In this document: positions 37,216 through 46,948 of the stretch, in pieces
How the letters are laid out: the number at the start of each line of letters is the position of its first letter
Position numbering within the stretch: the stretch's first letter is position 1
Position numbers and translations under genes: made by a program
The notes under the pieces: model-generated
The model's database searches: none
Seen by the model: the letters and a program-made list of their open reading frames with translations, nothing else
Told to the model about the DNA's origin: nothing
Source: Commensalibacter melissae
GTDB taxonomy: Bacteria; Pseudomonadota; Alphaproteobacteria; Acetobacterales; Acetobacteraceae
Reading direction: 5' to 3'
DNA length: 64,000 bases
NCBI RefSeq assembly: GCF_009734185.1
Contig: NZ_CP046393.1
Location: forward strand, 1,232,501 to 1,296,500

Positions 37216-38067
37216 TTATTTGGTCAATACCGCTTTTTCCAACCTTTCTTTGGCAATTTTTACATAATTTTTATCAATATCCATTCCTATGGCCCTTCCT
37301 CCTTCATAATGGGCTGCCAATAAAGTAGTTCCCGTACCCATAAACGGATCCACTACAACTGGATTTTTTCTTCCATGCAACCTTAGACACATTTGGGGCA
37401 ACGCAATTGGAAAAGTTCCAGGATGATTGAATTTTTCCGATTTTTTTCTAATCGTGTCATAGGGAATAAACCATACATCACCTCGACAACGTAAATCATA
37501 CGTATGAGATCGTCTAGCAATATTGGACTTATCCTTATATGGAACCCCTACATTGAGACGATTTAACTGCACGATTCCAGTTTTCGTCAAATGGAATATA
37601 TATTCATGATTGCGATGCAGAAATCGTTTGCTGACTACAGGTTTGAAATGACCGTAACTTTCCTTACCTATTGAAATAGACTTCACCCATTCTATGTGAT
37701 TTTGCAATATGAAAATTTTTCTCAATCGGACAATCAGTTCAAATGGCAACCAAGGATTTGATGATGATCCGGCAATATTCAAAAAAAACGAAGCATCATC
37801 CTTCATGACTCTTTTAATTTCAAAACATATTTTTTCAAGCCAATCGAGATATTCTGCCTCTCCCTTTTTATCCTGATAAGCGCTATAGATTATACCAAGA
37901 TTATATGGGGGAGAGGTAATAAAAACATCTACGGAACGGTCTTTCATTTTTTGCAAAACCGTTAAACAATCCCCCCTAATAATAGTATGCCTATCAACCC
38001 TGAAGCTATATGGACGTAATAAAAGTTCCTGTTTTATTTGAACTTTGGTCTTTTTACGTAAAGACAC
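37216..38067 (-). CDS. Solitary DNA methyltransferase, beta-class N6-adenine/N4-cytosine
   Basis: 283 residues. Motif IV comes first (TSPPYNLG near 51-58) and the AdoMet motif I near the C-terminus (DPFMGTGTTLLAAHYEGG), the beta-class order. The SPPY form fits an N4-cytosine enzyme but N6-adenine enzymes also have it. No restriction gene is adjacent, so it is probably an orphan, as with CcrM-type regulators, but CcrM itself has DPPY and a long C-terminus. The GTG start at 38067 is 16 bases after the mltA stop, so it is co-transcribed with mltA. A recognition site cannot be deduced. Confidence 0.82.
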   Translation of the reverse strand: MSLRKKTKVQIKQELLLRPYSFRVDRHTIIRGDCLTVLQKMKDRSVDVFITSPPYNLGIIYSAYQDKKGEAEYLDWLEKICFEIKRVMKDDASFFLNIAGSSSNPWLPFELIVRLRKIFILQNHIEWVKSISIGKESYGHFKPVVSKRFLHRNHEYIFHLTKTGIVQLNRLNVGVPYKDKSNIARRSHTYDLRCRGDVWFIPYDTIRKKSEKFNHPGTFPIALPQMCLRLHGRKNPVVVDPFMGTGTTLLAAHYEGGRAIGMDIDKNYVKIAKERLEKAVLTK

Positions 38068-38083
38068 CTAAAATCTCACTTGA

Positions 38084-39283
38084 TTATCGCTTCACTGATG
38101 CAGGAACTGACTGATTGGAATGGGAAAACTGACGGGGCAACAAAAGATATATCTTTCCTTTTTCATTCATCAGCCCCGCATACCATTCAGCGGTCTTACC
38201 CCATCCGGTGAATAGGTCCAGCCGGTTCATTCCATGAATATCCCCGCCCAAGTCATGGGCAAAGACCATATGTTTCCATGACCTTTTATCCTGATGTCCA
38301 GGTTCAGGCATTAGGGTTTCAATCCATAAAGGAATACCCAACGGTATCCATTTTTTATCAACAGCAGCAGATCGGCCCGCACTTAAACTAACACCAAAAG
38401 CACCTTTTGGTCCTTCATCAAGAATTTGATTATTTAAAATTTTAAAGAAAACGTAATTTTTATTTTCTTCCATCAGGGAGAGTGCTTGATCAGGATGGTT
38501 GAATAACCACGTCCTTAATGAATAAATATTGATTGCATCAGAATTCATATATCCTTTGTCAATAAGGATTTTTCCTAATGGTGTATAGGGTTGTCCATTC
38601 TTGCCGGCATAAGCCAGACGTAAAATTTTACCGTCCGGTAACAAAATCCGGCCTGATCCTTGAATTTGCATAAAAAACAGATCTGCCGAATTTTTTAACC
38701 ATACAATTTCAAGATTTTTACCGTTTAATGCCCCTCTGTCAATTTCAGCACGTGTGTAGTAGGGAATGAATTGATTATTCTGCATGTGACCATACTGAAT
38801 TTGACCATCAACAGTTTTACGCGCTTTCAGATCGTTGGGACGTGTATATACAGGTACTTGATAATTGCCTGTTTTTACAGTTGACCCTTCAATTTCTGGT
38901 TCATAATATCCTGTCACCTTTCCTTTTTGAATTCTATAGGAATATTGATAGGGTTGCAGCCATTGTTCAAAAAAGTTTTTCACTTGTAGAGGTTGTTTGA
39001 TATCAATCTGTTCCGCAGTAATACAAACTGGAATCCAATCCTTAGTCTGACTTCCTGGCAAACCGCTGACTCCACCTAGATAAGTGATAGATGGCAATTT
39101 TCTTATCTGCCTACAGGTCTGACGAAAAACTGTCAAAATTTGTGAGTGGTTTTCCTGATTCCATCCCTGTAATACCTGATAGGAAACGGGATAGAATTCT
39201 GACAGTTTTTCCTGACCTTCCTGTACACAAGCGGTCAGACATATCCCAAGGGATATCGATATTGCACGAACAAAGCGTTTCAT
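38084..39283 (-). CDS. mltA: Membrane-bound lytic murein transglycosylase A (MltA)
   Basis: 399-residue lipoprotein (lipobox LTAC near residue 19) that cleaves peptidoglycan to 1,6-anhydromuropeptides. Recognisable parts are GYYEPEIEGS, QIQGSGRILLPDG, AFGVSLSAGRSAAVDKKWIPLG and the 3D domain FAHDLGGDIHGMNRLDLFTG with its catalytic Asp. It starts 16 bases after the Tim44 gene stop. The Tim44-mltA pairing is typical of alphaproteobacteria. Confidence 0.93.
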   Translation of the reverse strand: MKRFVRAISISLGICLTACVQEGQEKLSEFYPVSYQVLQGWNQENHSQILTVFRQTCRQIRKLPSITYLGGVSGLPGSQTKDWIPVCITAEQIDIKQPLQVKNFFEQWLQPYQYSYRIQKGKVTGYYEPEIEGSTVKTGNYQVPVYTRPNDLKARKTVDGQIQYGHMQNNQFIPYYTRAEIDRGALNGKNLEIVWLKNSADLFFMQIQGSGRILLPDGKILRLAYAGKNGQPYTPLGKILIDKGYMNSDAINIYSLRTWLFNHPDQALSLMEENKNYVFFKILNNQILDEGPKGAFGVSLSAGRSAAVDKKWIPLGIPLWIETLMPEPGHQDKRSWKHMVFAHDLGGDIHGMNRLDLFTGWGKTAEWYAGLMNEKGKIYLLLPRQFSHSNQSVPASVKR

Positions 39284-39299
39284 AACAAGCCTATTAAAT

Positions 39300-40004
39300 T
39301 CAAGTTCCTGTACGAGTTGATTTTAAACGCCAGGAAATATCCTGACCATTCATTCCTAATACACGTTCAAATAACCAGAAATCAATAAATTCCGTCACAG
39401 ATTCCGTACCAACTACAGGTTCTTTCTTTTTATCAAATATACAATTCAGTTGATCGGAAATGATCTTAACCTCAATCAATGCTTTTTTAGGATCAACTTC
39501 AGATTTAATCTCAGCTTTTGTTATAGCGATCGAACAAATTGCTTTGATTTCAATTTTTTGAATTTCGTGTGCTCCTTGACGTTTTTCAATGGCCCTTTCA
39601 AATGATGAATAGGCATCTGATGTCAACATTGACCCAAGACTATTTAAGTCTGCATTAGCAAATGCAGTTAGAATTTTACGAAATACTATTTCAGTACCTG
39701 CTACAAATTTTTGCGGAACAAAAGTTGAATCGAGCGCACTAATTTTTTGTAAAGTCTGTCCTAATTCACTATTGGCAGCCGGTATTTCATAATTAACCTT
39801 GGGTACAGGTGCTACTGCTGGCTGTACGGGTTTATTTTTTGTATTTGATAAAAAAGCTGGCGCTTTAACTGTCAAGGAAATGGCTTCATGTTTCTCAAAT
39901 CCAGTTTTTTTCCCTAATACGCTTCGCAAACGGAGAATCAGAAAAATCGCTATCAAGGAAAATATTATAATATCTATGGGAATATCACCTACAGAAAAAT
40001 CCAT
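39300..40004 (-). CDS. Tim44-domain inner-membrane protein, TimA-like
   Basis: 234 residues. One N-terminal membrane helix (residues about 10-25, IDIIIFSLIAIFLILRL) is followed by a linker and a C-terminal Tim44-like domain (TEIVFRKILTAFANADLNSLGSMLT, quoted in part). This is the bacterial ancestor of the mitochondrial import motor subunit Tim44; in Caulobacter it is inner-membrane-associated. It is divergent from secB and leads the transcript with mltA and the methyltransferase. Confidence 0.85.
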   Translation of the reverse strand: MDFSVGDIPIDIIIFSLIAIFLILRLRSVLGKKTGFEKHEAISLTVKAPAFLSNTKNKPVQPAVAPVPKVNYEIPAANSELGQTLQKISALDSTFVPQKFVAGTEIVFRKILTAFANADLNSLGSMLTSDAYSSFERAIEKRQGAHEIQKIEIKAICSIAITKAEIKSEVDPKKALIEVKIISDQLNCIFDKKKEPVVGTESVTEFIDFWLFERVLGMNGQDISWRLKSTRTGT

Positions 40005-40236
40005 CTTTTAACCTGTTAACTTGAACCTATATTGAAGTTATTTACTATATTCTTTTATGATCATTTAAAACATTAAAAACAAATTATTTTATTTAATTAT
40101 TTCAATTTTTAAACTGCCTCTTGTTTTTTTATTATAAGTTTAATTAGTATAAATCGTTTTATTTAATGATAAAATTTATGTTATATGAAAATTTAAAAAT
40201 TTTTAAATTAAGAATAAAGAATATATAGAGAATATA

Positions 40237-40761
40237 ATGACTAACTCAACAAATACGGTATCGAGCAATCAAACAGAAGGAACACCCCCTTCCCTTCCAT
40301 TAACCCTTAATATCCAGTTTACAAAAGATCTTTCGTTTGAAGTCCCTCACGGAGCTGCCATTTTCGCGAGTTTGCAAGAGGCTCCCCAAATATCGGTTTC
40401 AATTGACACAAATGCCAACCGATTAAATGAAAACGGAGTTTATGAGGTCAGTTTAAAAATTAAAATTGACGCTGTAGAGGCACAAAAACAAAATGAAGGT
40501 ACCAGTCGCACAATTTTTATTGCGGAACTTATCTACTGTGCTGTTGTAACCCTGAATAATCCGCCAGAAGAATTGATTGAACCCATTCTTCTTGTCGAAG
40601 TTCCTCGTTTGATTTTCCCTTATGCACGAAATATTATAAGTGAAGTTACACGAGATGGAGGGTTTCCACCCGTTGTTCTACAACCCATAGATTTTGTTTC
40701 TTTATGGCAAAATAAACAACAACAGGCAGCCCAAACACATACCGAGGCAGGTCATGCATAA
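40237..40761 (+). CDS. secB: Protein-export chaperone SecB
   Basis: 174 residues, a homotetrameric cytosolic chaperone that delivers preproteins to SecA. The family hallmarks are KDLSFEVPHGAAIF, AELIYCAVVTL and VEVPRLIFPYARNIISEVTRDGGFPPVVLQPIDF. A Thr/Ser-rich N-terminal stretch of about 20 residues and a Gln/Ala-rich tail are normal. RBS AGAGA is seen. It is divergent from Tim44, as in other alphaproteobacteria. Confidence 0.96.
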   Translation: MTNSTNTVSSNQTEGTPPSLPLTLNIQFTKDLSFEVPHGAAIFASLQEAPQISVSIDTNANRLNENGVYEVSLKIKIDAVEAQKQNEGTSRTIFIAELIYCAVVTLNNPPEELIEPILLVEVPRLIFPYARNIISEVTRDGGFPPVVLQPIDFVSLWQNKQQQAAQTHTEAGHA

Positions 40762-40775
40762 TTTTGAACATGCTA

Positions 40776-41513
40776 TCACTTTATAAGATAAAGCATGGAT
40801 TCAGTAGAGGGATGATCCGCAACGACAATCCCTTTCCACTGAAAATTCTCCAATACCTTTTTCACTTTTTCACTTATTGCAATAGCATAAATTTGGTTAA
40901 GCAAATATCTATACTCTTCATATAAAAGATCCTTAAAAAACTGGGCTGTTTCCGAAGAGAAAAATAGAATTGTACTAATTTCCCCCTGTTTGAGTTTCTC
41001 AATAAAAGAAAAAGGTATAAAATTTTTTCGTCTGGTTTCGTACACTTCTTCCACAATCATTTTGAAACCAGAATTCTGTAAATTGGAAATCAATTGTTTT
41101 CCCTGCCCTTTTCCTACAGGAAACAATAAACCGCCTTGTTTGGGAAACAATTCCCTTTGAATTAAATCATTCAAAGCGTTCGAATCTTTATGCGCACTTT
41201 GAACCTTTTCAAAACCAGCAATTTTAGCATCATGCGCAGTTATATCGCCAACAGCAAAAACAGGGATATCCCTATATCTTATATCTTGCCGAATAAATAA
41301 TTTTACCGTAGAAATGATGGCTTGGCGGCTTGTAAACAAAATAGCCTGAATTTGATCAATATTGGTAAATTCAACAGATAATTGATTAACATTCATCAAG
41401 GGTAAGGCTAATGTTTTCCATCCCAATGTCTGAACCTTTAAAATCGTTTCACTCAACCCTGGTTCTGGCCGAGTTATTACAATATAATTTTTTTGCTTGT
41501 CACCCAATTTCAA
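40776..41513 (-). CDS. hemD: Uroporphyrinogen-III synthase
   Basis: 245 residues, cyclises hydroxymethylbilane to uroporphyrinogen III. The family is poorly conserved, but the N-terminal ITRPEPGLSETILKVQTLG, the AILFTSRQAI segment and TILFFSSETAQFF are recognised, and the position right after hemC supports it. It starts at TTG with a TTGA overlap of the hemC stop, so it is translationally coupled. Confidence 0.88.
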   Translation of the reverse strand: MKLGDKQKNYIVITRPEPGLSETILKVQTLGWKTLALPLMNVNQLSVEFTNIDQIQAILFTSRQAIISTVKLFIRQDIRYRDIPVFAVGDITAHDAKIAGFEKVQSAHKDSNALNDLIQRELFPKQGGLLFPVGKGQGKQLISNLQNSGFKMIVEEVYETRRKNFIPFSFIEKLKQGEISTILFFSSETAQFFKDLLYEEYRYLLNQIYAIAISEKVKKVLENFQWKGIVVADHPSTESMLYLIK

Positions 41514-42580
41514 GACTCAAAAATATCATTCGGACTATCTTTACGCAATTGTTTACCTAACTCATGACCGATCAATTCAGCTTCTTCCAGGGTTCCTATA
41601 ACATCTTTTTTGATTAAAAAAGAACCGTCTCCTCTTGCAACCAATCCCGTTAAATGCAACCGTTCTTCCTGACCCGGAAAAGAAACAACCCTTGCATACC
41701 CGCCAATTGGTGTTCGACAAGATCCATCAAGCTCAGCCAGCAAGGCACGTTCAGCGCTGGATACCGCCTTTGCCTCCCTATTTTCAATTGCCGAAAGCAT
41801 TTCAAGCAATTCTGTGTCTTTTTCTCTAACTGTGATTCCAACAATACCTTGACCCGCCGCTGGAACCATAATTGAGGGATCAATCAAAACATCAATTCGA
41901 TGCTCCATATCCAGTCTTTGCAATCCTGCAGCAGCAAGAAAAGTTGCATCAAATTGTTTTGAGGTAATTTTATCCAAACGTGTCTGAATATTACCCCTCA
42001 ACAATCCAAATTTCAAATCAGGTCTATAATGCAGCAATTGAGCTTGACGTCGTACGGAAGAAGACCCGATCAACGCGCCTTTTGGTAAAACATCAAATGG
42101 ATTTTTAGAATCAATGGGTTGATATTCACTTCTAACAATTAAAGCATCCCTCGCATCTTGTCTTTTTAGCGTACATGCCAAAACAAGACCTTTGGGCAGG
42201 TCTGTTTCAAGATCTTTAAGGCTATGGACAGCAAAATCAATATTCCCTTCTAACAGCTGTTCATGAATTTCCTTGGCAAATAATCCCTTGCCACCGATTT
42301 CGGCCAAACGTCGATCCTGTATGCGATCTCCTGAAGTATGAATTTGAAATTCCTCAAACGCCCCAATCTGACGTAATAAAGGGCAGAATTGTGTTAATAA
42401 TGTGAGAAAATTGCGAGTCTGGACCAAAGCCAAAGGAGAACCCCTGGTTCCTACTCGCAGGGGCAGTCCTCTTTTTCCATGGGTTTTAATATAGTTTGCT
42501 TTCTGTAATTCCGCAGCCTTGGCGGCAACCCGTTGTAAATTGGGATTTGAAGCAATATGTACTATGTTTTTGATATCCAT
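41510..42580 (-). CDS. hemC: Porphobilinogen deaminase (hydroxymethylbilane synthase)
   Basis: 356 residues. It joins four porphobilinogens on a dipyrromethane cofactor. Evidence is RVGTRGSPLALVQT, the KEIHEQLLEGNIDFAVHSLKDLETDLPKG region, RRQAQLLHYRPDL and the cofactor-binding cysteine in LDGSCRTPIGGY. The first 38 residues precede the normal start of the family and may be a non-catalytic extension or a mis-set start; no better internal ATG was seen. Divergent from tsaD. Confidence 0.94.
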   Translation of the reverse strand: MDIKNIVHIASNPNLQRVAAKAAELQKANYIKTHGKRGLPLRVGTRGSPLALVQTRNFLTLLTQFCPLLRQIGAFEEFQIHTSGDRIQDRRLAEIGGKGLFAKEIHEQLLEGNIDFAVHSLKDLETDLPKGLVLACTLKRQDARDALIVRSEYQPIDSKNPFDVLPKGALIGSSSVRRQAQLLHYRPDLKFGLLRGNIQTRLDKITSKQFDATFLAAAGLQRLDMEHRIDVLIDPSIMVPAAGQGIVGITVREKDTELLEMLSAIENREAKAVSSAERALLAELDGSCRTPIGGYARVVSFPGQEERLHLTGLVARGDGSFLIKKDVIGTLEEAELIGHELGKQLRKDSPNDIFES

Positions 42581-42638
42581 AAAAATATACTTTATCTATA
42601 TATATACTCATATTCTCTTTAAAAGAAAAATATTTATT

Positions 42639-43739
42639 ATGATATCCATACACCAAACACGTATAAAAACAAATAACTGCTTTAAAATTCTGGCAATTGA
42701 ATCTTCTTGTGATGATACAGCATGCGCAATCATTCGTTCAGACGGAATGGTTTTGGGAGAAAAGGTTCATTCACAAAAGGAACATGTTCATTTTGGTGGT
42801 GTGGTACCAGAAATAGCTGCCCGTGCTCATATGCACCATCTTCCTTTTTTGGTAAATTCATTATTGGATGAGGCAAAAGTTTCTTGGTGTCAAATTGATG
42901 CCATTGCCGCAACCTGCGGACCCGGTTTAATTGGTGGGGTAATTGTTGGCAGCAGTTTTGCAAAAGGTCTGGCACTTTCAAAAAAAATTCCCTTTATTGG
43001 TATCAATCACATCGAGGCTCATGCCCTTACCGTCCGTTTACCGGATATTTCAAACAAGAAAATAGAATTTCCCTATCTATTATTTTTAACATCAGGTGGC
43101 CATTGTCAATGTATCTATGTTGACGATGTCGGTAAATATCAGCATTTGGGAGGTACTATTGATGATGCGGCTGGCGAGGCTTTTGATAAAGTTGCAAAAA
43201 TGCTTGGACTTCCCTGGCCTGGTGGTCCAGCCCTTGAAGCCTTGGCAAAAGAGGGAAATGAAAATGCATTCATCATGCCTCATCCTTTATATGGCCGTGA
43301 CGGATGTGACTTCTCATTTTCCGGACTTAAAACGGCAGTGGCTAATTTACTTGAACCCTATAAGGACTTATCTTGCTTGCCACGCTCTTTGGCAGCTGAC
43401 ATTGCGGCGAGTTTCCAGAAAACTATAACGGATACCATTATCAACAGATTAGAGAATGCCATTCAAATGGCCCCTAAAACCAAAATTCTTGCGACAGCTG
43501 GTGGGGTTGCGGCCAACCAATATTTAAAGTTTCATCTAATGAGACTTGCCAGTCAATATAATATGGAATTTATAGCCCCTCCAATTCGTTATTGTACGGA
43601 TAACGCAGTTATGATTGGATGGACAGCAATTGAAATTTTAAAAAAGACCATTACAAATAATTTTATTCCAAACGACATTGATTTGATACCTCGTCCACGT
43701 TGGCCTTTGTCTGAAATGAAGTCTCGTTTTGAACACTAA
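42639..43739 (+). CDS. tsaD: tRNA threonylcarbamoyladenosine biosynthesis protein TsaD
   Basis: 366 residues. Transfers the threonylcarbamoyl group to A37 of ANN-decoding tRNAs. The frame is open upstream into hemC, but the true start is the ATG at 42639 because family members begin just before ILAIESSCDDTACAI. The metal-binding HMHHLP and INHIEAHA motifs are intact, and GGVAANQYLKFHL and CTDNAVMIGWTA complete the ASKHA fold. Confidence 0.95.
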   Translation: MISIHQTRIKTNNCFKILAIESSCDDTACAIIRSDGMVLGEKVHSQKEHVHFGGVVPEIAARAHMHHLPFLVNSLLDEAKVSWCQIDAIAATCGPGLIGGVIVGSSFAKGLALSKKIPFIGINHIEAHALTVRLPDISNKKIEFPYLLFLTSGGHCQCIYVDDVGKYQHLGGTIDDAAGEAFDKVAKMLGLPWPGGPALEALAKEGNENAFIMPHPLYGRDGCDFSFSGLKTAVANLLEPYKDLSCLPRSLAADIAASFQKTITDTIINRLENAIQMAPKTKILATAGGVAANQYLKFHLMRLASQYNMEFIAPPIRYCTDNAVMIGWTAIEILKKTITNNFIPNDIDLIPRPRWPLSEMKSRFEH

Positions 43740-43768
43740 GTCTTTTATTATTTGAAGGATTATGAAAC

Positions 43769-44731
43769 ATGAAGAAATCAATTGCTGTCATTGGTGCCGG
43801 CGCTTGGGGAATAGCCCTTGCCATTCATGTTGCTCGTACAAATGCCAACGTATATTTATGGAGTAGAAAAGAGCTTCCCGATCCAAATACAAAAACACTT
43901 TCAAGATTAAAAAATTTCCCTTTACCAAATAATATTCAGGTTCATAATTCATTTCCAAAGAGGGCCGATCTTATTTTTTTGGCAGTACCTCTTCAATTTA
44001 TCCGCTCCATTCTACCGAATATCAATAGTTTACAATGTCCGATTATTGTCTGCTGCAAAGGTGTAGAACAGCAAACCCTTAAATTTCCATCAGAAATAAT
44101 TGAAGAATTTGTGCCAAAACAGAATATCGCCATTTTGTCAGGCCCAAATTTTGCTCACGAAGTAGCAGCAAATTTACCAACAGCCAGTGTTATCGCGTCT
44201 GACAACATACAAATGGCCCAGGAAATTTCAGATGAAATTTCAACTTTTAATTTTCGTTTTTATAAAAATGATGATCCCATTGGTGTTCAAATTGGCGGTG
44301 CTGCAAAAAACATATTTGCAATTGCCGCAGGAGCGGCAATTGGGGCCGGTTTGGGGGAAAATGCCCGTGCTTCGCTAATAACCCGTGGTATTAGCGAACT
44401 CTCGAGACTCAGTCTCGGATTGGGAGGATCTCCCAGAACATTATCAGGATTGGCTGGATTGGGAGACATGATTTTGACATGCACGGGAACGTCATCTAGA
44501 AACTATTCATTAGGAATCGAGTTAGGTAATGGAAAAAAACTTGACGCCATCCTAAAGGAAAGAACTGTCGTGACAGAAGGCGTTACAACCACTCCCGCCT
44601 TGCTTAAAAGAGCGCAAAACCATCATATTGACGTTCCAATTATTGAAACAGTCGCCGCCATATTAAGTGATAAAATCACCATTCATCAAGCAAAGGAAAG
44701 ATTGATGTCCCGTCCCATTCCTTTCGAATAA
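43769..44731 (+). CDS. gpsA: Glycerol-3-phosphate dehydrogenase [NAD(P)+]
   Basis: 320 residues. Reduces dihydroxyacetone phosphate to sn-glycerol-3-phosphate for phospholipid synthesis. Rossmann motif GAGAWG at 9-14, LSGPNFAHEVA, the active-site lysine in GGAAKNIFAIAAG, and LAGLGDMILTCTGTSSRN are all conserved. It lies 29 bases downstream of tsaD in the same direction, a common pairing. Confidence 0.95.
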   Translation: MKKSIAVIGAGAWGIALAIHVARTNANVYLWSRKELPDPNTKTLSRLKNFPLPNNIQVHNSFPKRADLIFLAVPLQFIRSILPNINSLQCPIIVCCKGVEQQTLKFPSEIIEEFVPKQNIAILSGPNFAHEVAANLPTASVIASDNIQMAQEISDEISTFNFRFYKNDDPIGVQIGGAAKNIFAIAAGAAIGAGLGENARASLITRGISELSRLSLGLGGSPRTLSGLAGLGDMILTCTGTSSRNYSLGIELGNGKKLDAILKERTVVTEGVTTTPALLKRAQNHHIDVPIIETVAAILSDKITIHQAKERLMSRPIPFE

Positions 44732-44818
44732 ATAAACATTTATATTTGAAATAATATTTAATATAATAAAAAAAATTTTAAAAATCTTGTCAACGAAACT
44801 GAATCCATAACATATATA

Positions 44819-45307
44819 ATGACCACATCACTCTATGATTTAACTATATCCTCTTCTACAGGAGAAAGTATTAACCTTGGTAAATTTCAGGGTAAGCCTT
44901 TATTAATTATCAATACCGCGTCTCATTGTAAATTTACGCCTCAATATGAAGATTTACAGGATTTATGGCTTTATTTTAGAAATTGGGATTTGAATATTAT
45001 CGCCATTCCTTCCGGTGATTTCGGCAATCAAGAGTTTGAAACAAATGAAGAAATCAGGAATTTTTGTCTTAAGCGTTATCATATTGATTTTATTCTGGCC
45101 CAAAAAAGCCATGTAAAGGGAAAACAGGCCATTCCACTTTTTCAATGGCTGAATAAGGCAGGGGGATATATATCAAAACCAAGATGGAATTTCTATAAAT
45201 ATATTATAAGCCGTCAGGGTAAGTTGTCATCTTGGTACTCATGTTTAACACGTCCTTCATCCAAGAGGTTTATTAATGCGGTTGAACGTGTAGCCTATGA
45301 TTTATAA
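44819..45307 (+). CDS. Glutathione peroxidase family protein (thiol peroxidase)
   Basis: 162 residues. Reduces peroxides with thioredoxin or glutathione. The peroxidatic cysteine is in NTASHCKFTPQY, the catalytic Gln in GDFGNQEFET and the Trp-Asn pair in RWNFYKY, so it looks active. The common PSNQFG motif reads PSGDFG, as in a subset of proteobacterial members. A cysteine at FC in IRNFCLKRYH could be the resolving Cys. Preceded by an 87-base AT-rich gap. Confidence 0.85.
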   Translation: MTTSLYDLTISSSTGESINLGKFQGKPLLIINTASHCKFTPQYEDLQDLWLYFRNWDLNIIAIPSGDFGNQEFETNEEIRNFCLKRYHIDFILAQKSHVKGKQAIPLFQWLNKAGGYISKPRWNFYKYIISRQGKLSSWYSCLTRPSSKRFINAVERVAYDL

Positions 45308-45367
45308 ATCTGATAATAACTAAATAATATTGTTTTATAAAACACCTCCACCTTGGTAAAGGTTTCA

Positions 45368-46921
45368 ATGTTTAAAAATCTTTTAACAGTCAGTGGATGG
45401 ACCATGTTAAGCCGTCTTCTGGGACTGGTTCGGGATCAACTGCTTGCCGCCTTTCTTGGGGCCGGTTCTTTACAGGATGCCTATCAGGTTGCCTTTAGGT
45501 TACCAAACATGTTTCGCCGTTTATTTGGTGAAGGCGCTTTTAACGCCGCTTTTGTCCCCTTATTCACCCTAACTCTTGATAAGAAAAATATTAACGAGGC
45601 TAAGAAATTTGCAAATGAATCGTTCAATATTCTTATATTCATCTTGTTGATTTTCACCTTACTGGGTGAAATTTTTATGCCCCAACTGCTTCACATCATA
45701 GCTCCAGGTTTTACCACCGATAAAAATCGTTATCATGAAGCCATTATTTTAAGCCGTATTACCTTTCCCTATATGATCTTAATCTGTGGAGCAGCTTTAT
45801 TGGCTGGTGTTTTGAACAGTTTACATCATTTCAGCATTGCTGCTGCTGCTTATGTCAGTTTTAATATATTTGGAATTGCCGCGCTGCTCTGGCTAACCCC
45901 TTTTATGCCAAACGCAGCATGGGCTGCAGCATGGGGTGTTACAATTTCAGGAGTGGCCCAGTTTGGCATTTTATGGTTAGCGGCAAGAAAAGCTGGGGTC
46001 ACTATCCTTTTCCATCGACCAAAATTAAGTCCAAGTATCAAAAAACTCTTTAGGAAGATGACCCCCGGCATTATTGGAAGTGGCATCACACAGATCAATT
46101 TAACCATTGATACAATCATCGCCACCTTGTTACCGACCGGTAGCGTTTCAGTCATGTATTTTGCTGACCGAATTAATCAGCTACCCCTTGGTGTTCTAGG
46201 AGCTGCTGCAGGAACAACCCTATTACCCCTATTAACAAAAGAGCTTAATACCGGAAATAAAGAAGCTGCCTTATCCATTCAAAATAAAACTCTTGATTAT
46301 TGTTTGCTTTTGACACTTCCTGCAGCTTTTGGTTTATTTACCTTGGCCCCTCTTATAATTTCAACTTTATTTGGTCATGGTGCTTTTAATCTTGACGCTG
46401 TCTATAAATCAGCTCAATCCTTACGGACCTATACAGTTGGCCTTCCAGCCTTTATCCTTATCAAGGTTTTATCTCCTGGTTTTTTTGCCCGTGGTGATAC
46501 ATCTACTCCTGTAAAAATCGGTATATTCACCCTTTTGTTGAATTTCATCCTGAATCTTATATTCATGTATCCTCTTGCCCATATGGGCCCCCCTCTGGCA
46601 AGCAGTATTGCGGCCATTGCTAATGTCGGGGCCCTTGCTTTCATTTTATGGAAGAAAGATGCGTTTTACCTACCAGTTTCTATAATAAAACGTATCATTT
46701 ATATGATTGTTGCCGCATTCATCATGAGTTTGAGCATATTTTTGACAGAAATGATTTTCTTTCAAAATATAATTAAAAACCCAATTTTATTTCGTATAAT
46801 AGATCTTTCTATTTTAGTATTAACAGGCGGACTTGTTTATGGAGGAATTCTTCACATTCTTGATATCATTGATTTGAATTCGACTTGCCTAAAAGTCAGA
46901 CAAAGAATTTTGAAACGATAA
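45368..46921 (+). CDS. murJ: Lipid II flippase MurJ
   Basis: 517 residues, 14 helices of the MOP exporter superfamily, carries lipid II across the inner membrane. Start at ATG 45368 with AAAGG upstream; the TTG at 45353 is rejected. Family motifs: GWTMLSRLLGLVRDQLLAAFLGAG, FRLPNMFRRLFGEGAFNAAFVP (each partly quoted) and the late LPAFILIKVLSPGFFARGDT. It is 27 bases upstream of mutS. Confidence 0.94.
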   Translation: MFKNLLTVSGWTMLSRLLGLVRDQLLAAFLGAGSLQDAYQVAFRLPNMFRRLFGEGAFNAAFVPLFTLTLDKKNINEAKKFANESFNILIFILLIFTLLGEIFMPQLLHIIAPGFTTDKNRYHEAIILSRITFPYMILICGAALLAGVLNSLHHFSIAAAAYVSFNIFGIAALLWLTPFMPNAAWAAAWGVTISGVAQFGILWLAARKAGVTILFHRPKLSPSIKKLFRKMTPGIIGSGITQINLTIDTIIATLLPTGSVSVMYFADRINQLPLGVLGAAAGTTLLPLLTKELNTGNKEAALSIQNKTLDYCLLLTLPAAFGLFTLAPLIISTLFGHGAFNLDAVYKSAQSLRTYTVGLPAFILIKVLSPGFFARGDTSTPVKIGIFTLLLNFILNLIFMYPLAHMGPPLASSIAAIANVGALAFILWKKDAFYLPVSIIKRIIYMIVAAFIMSLSIFLTEMIFFQNIIKNPILFRIIDLSILVLTGGLVYGGILHILDIIDLNSTCLKVRQRILKR

Positions 46922-46948
46922 ATAAAAAAGCAGTTTAAACAGGTATAT

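Noticed and set aside
42519-42638. Upstream 40-residue extension of tsaD
   Set aside because: It runs into the hemC 5' end and has no family similarity; the ATG at 42639 matches the conserved start.
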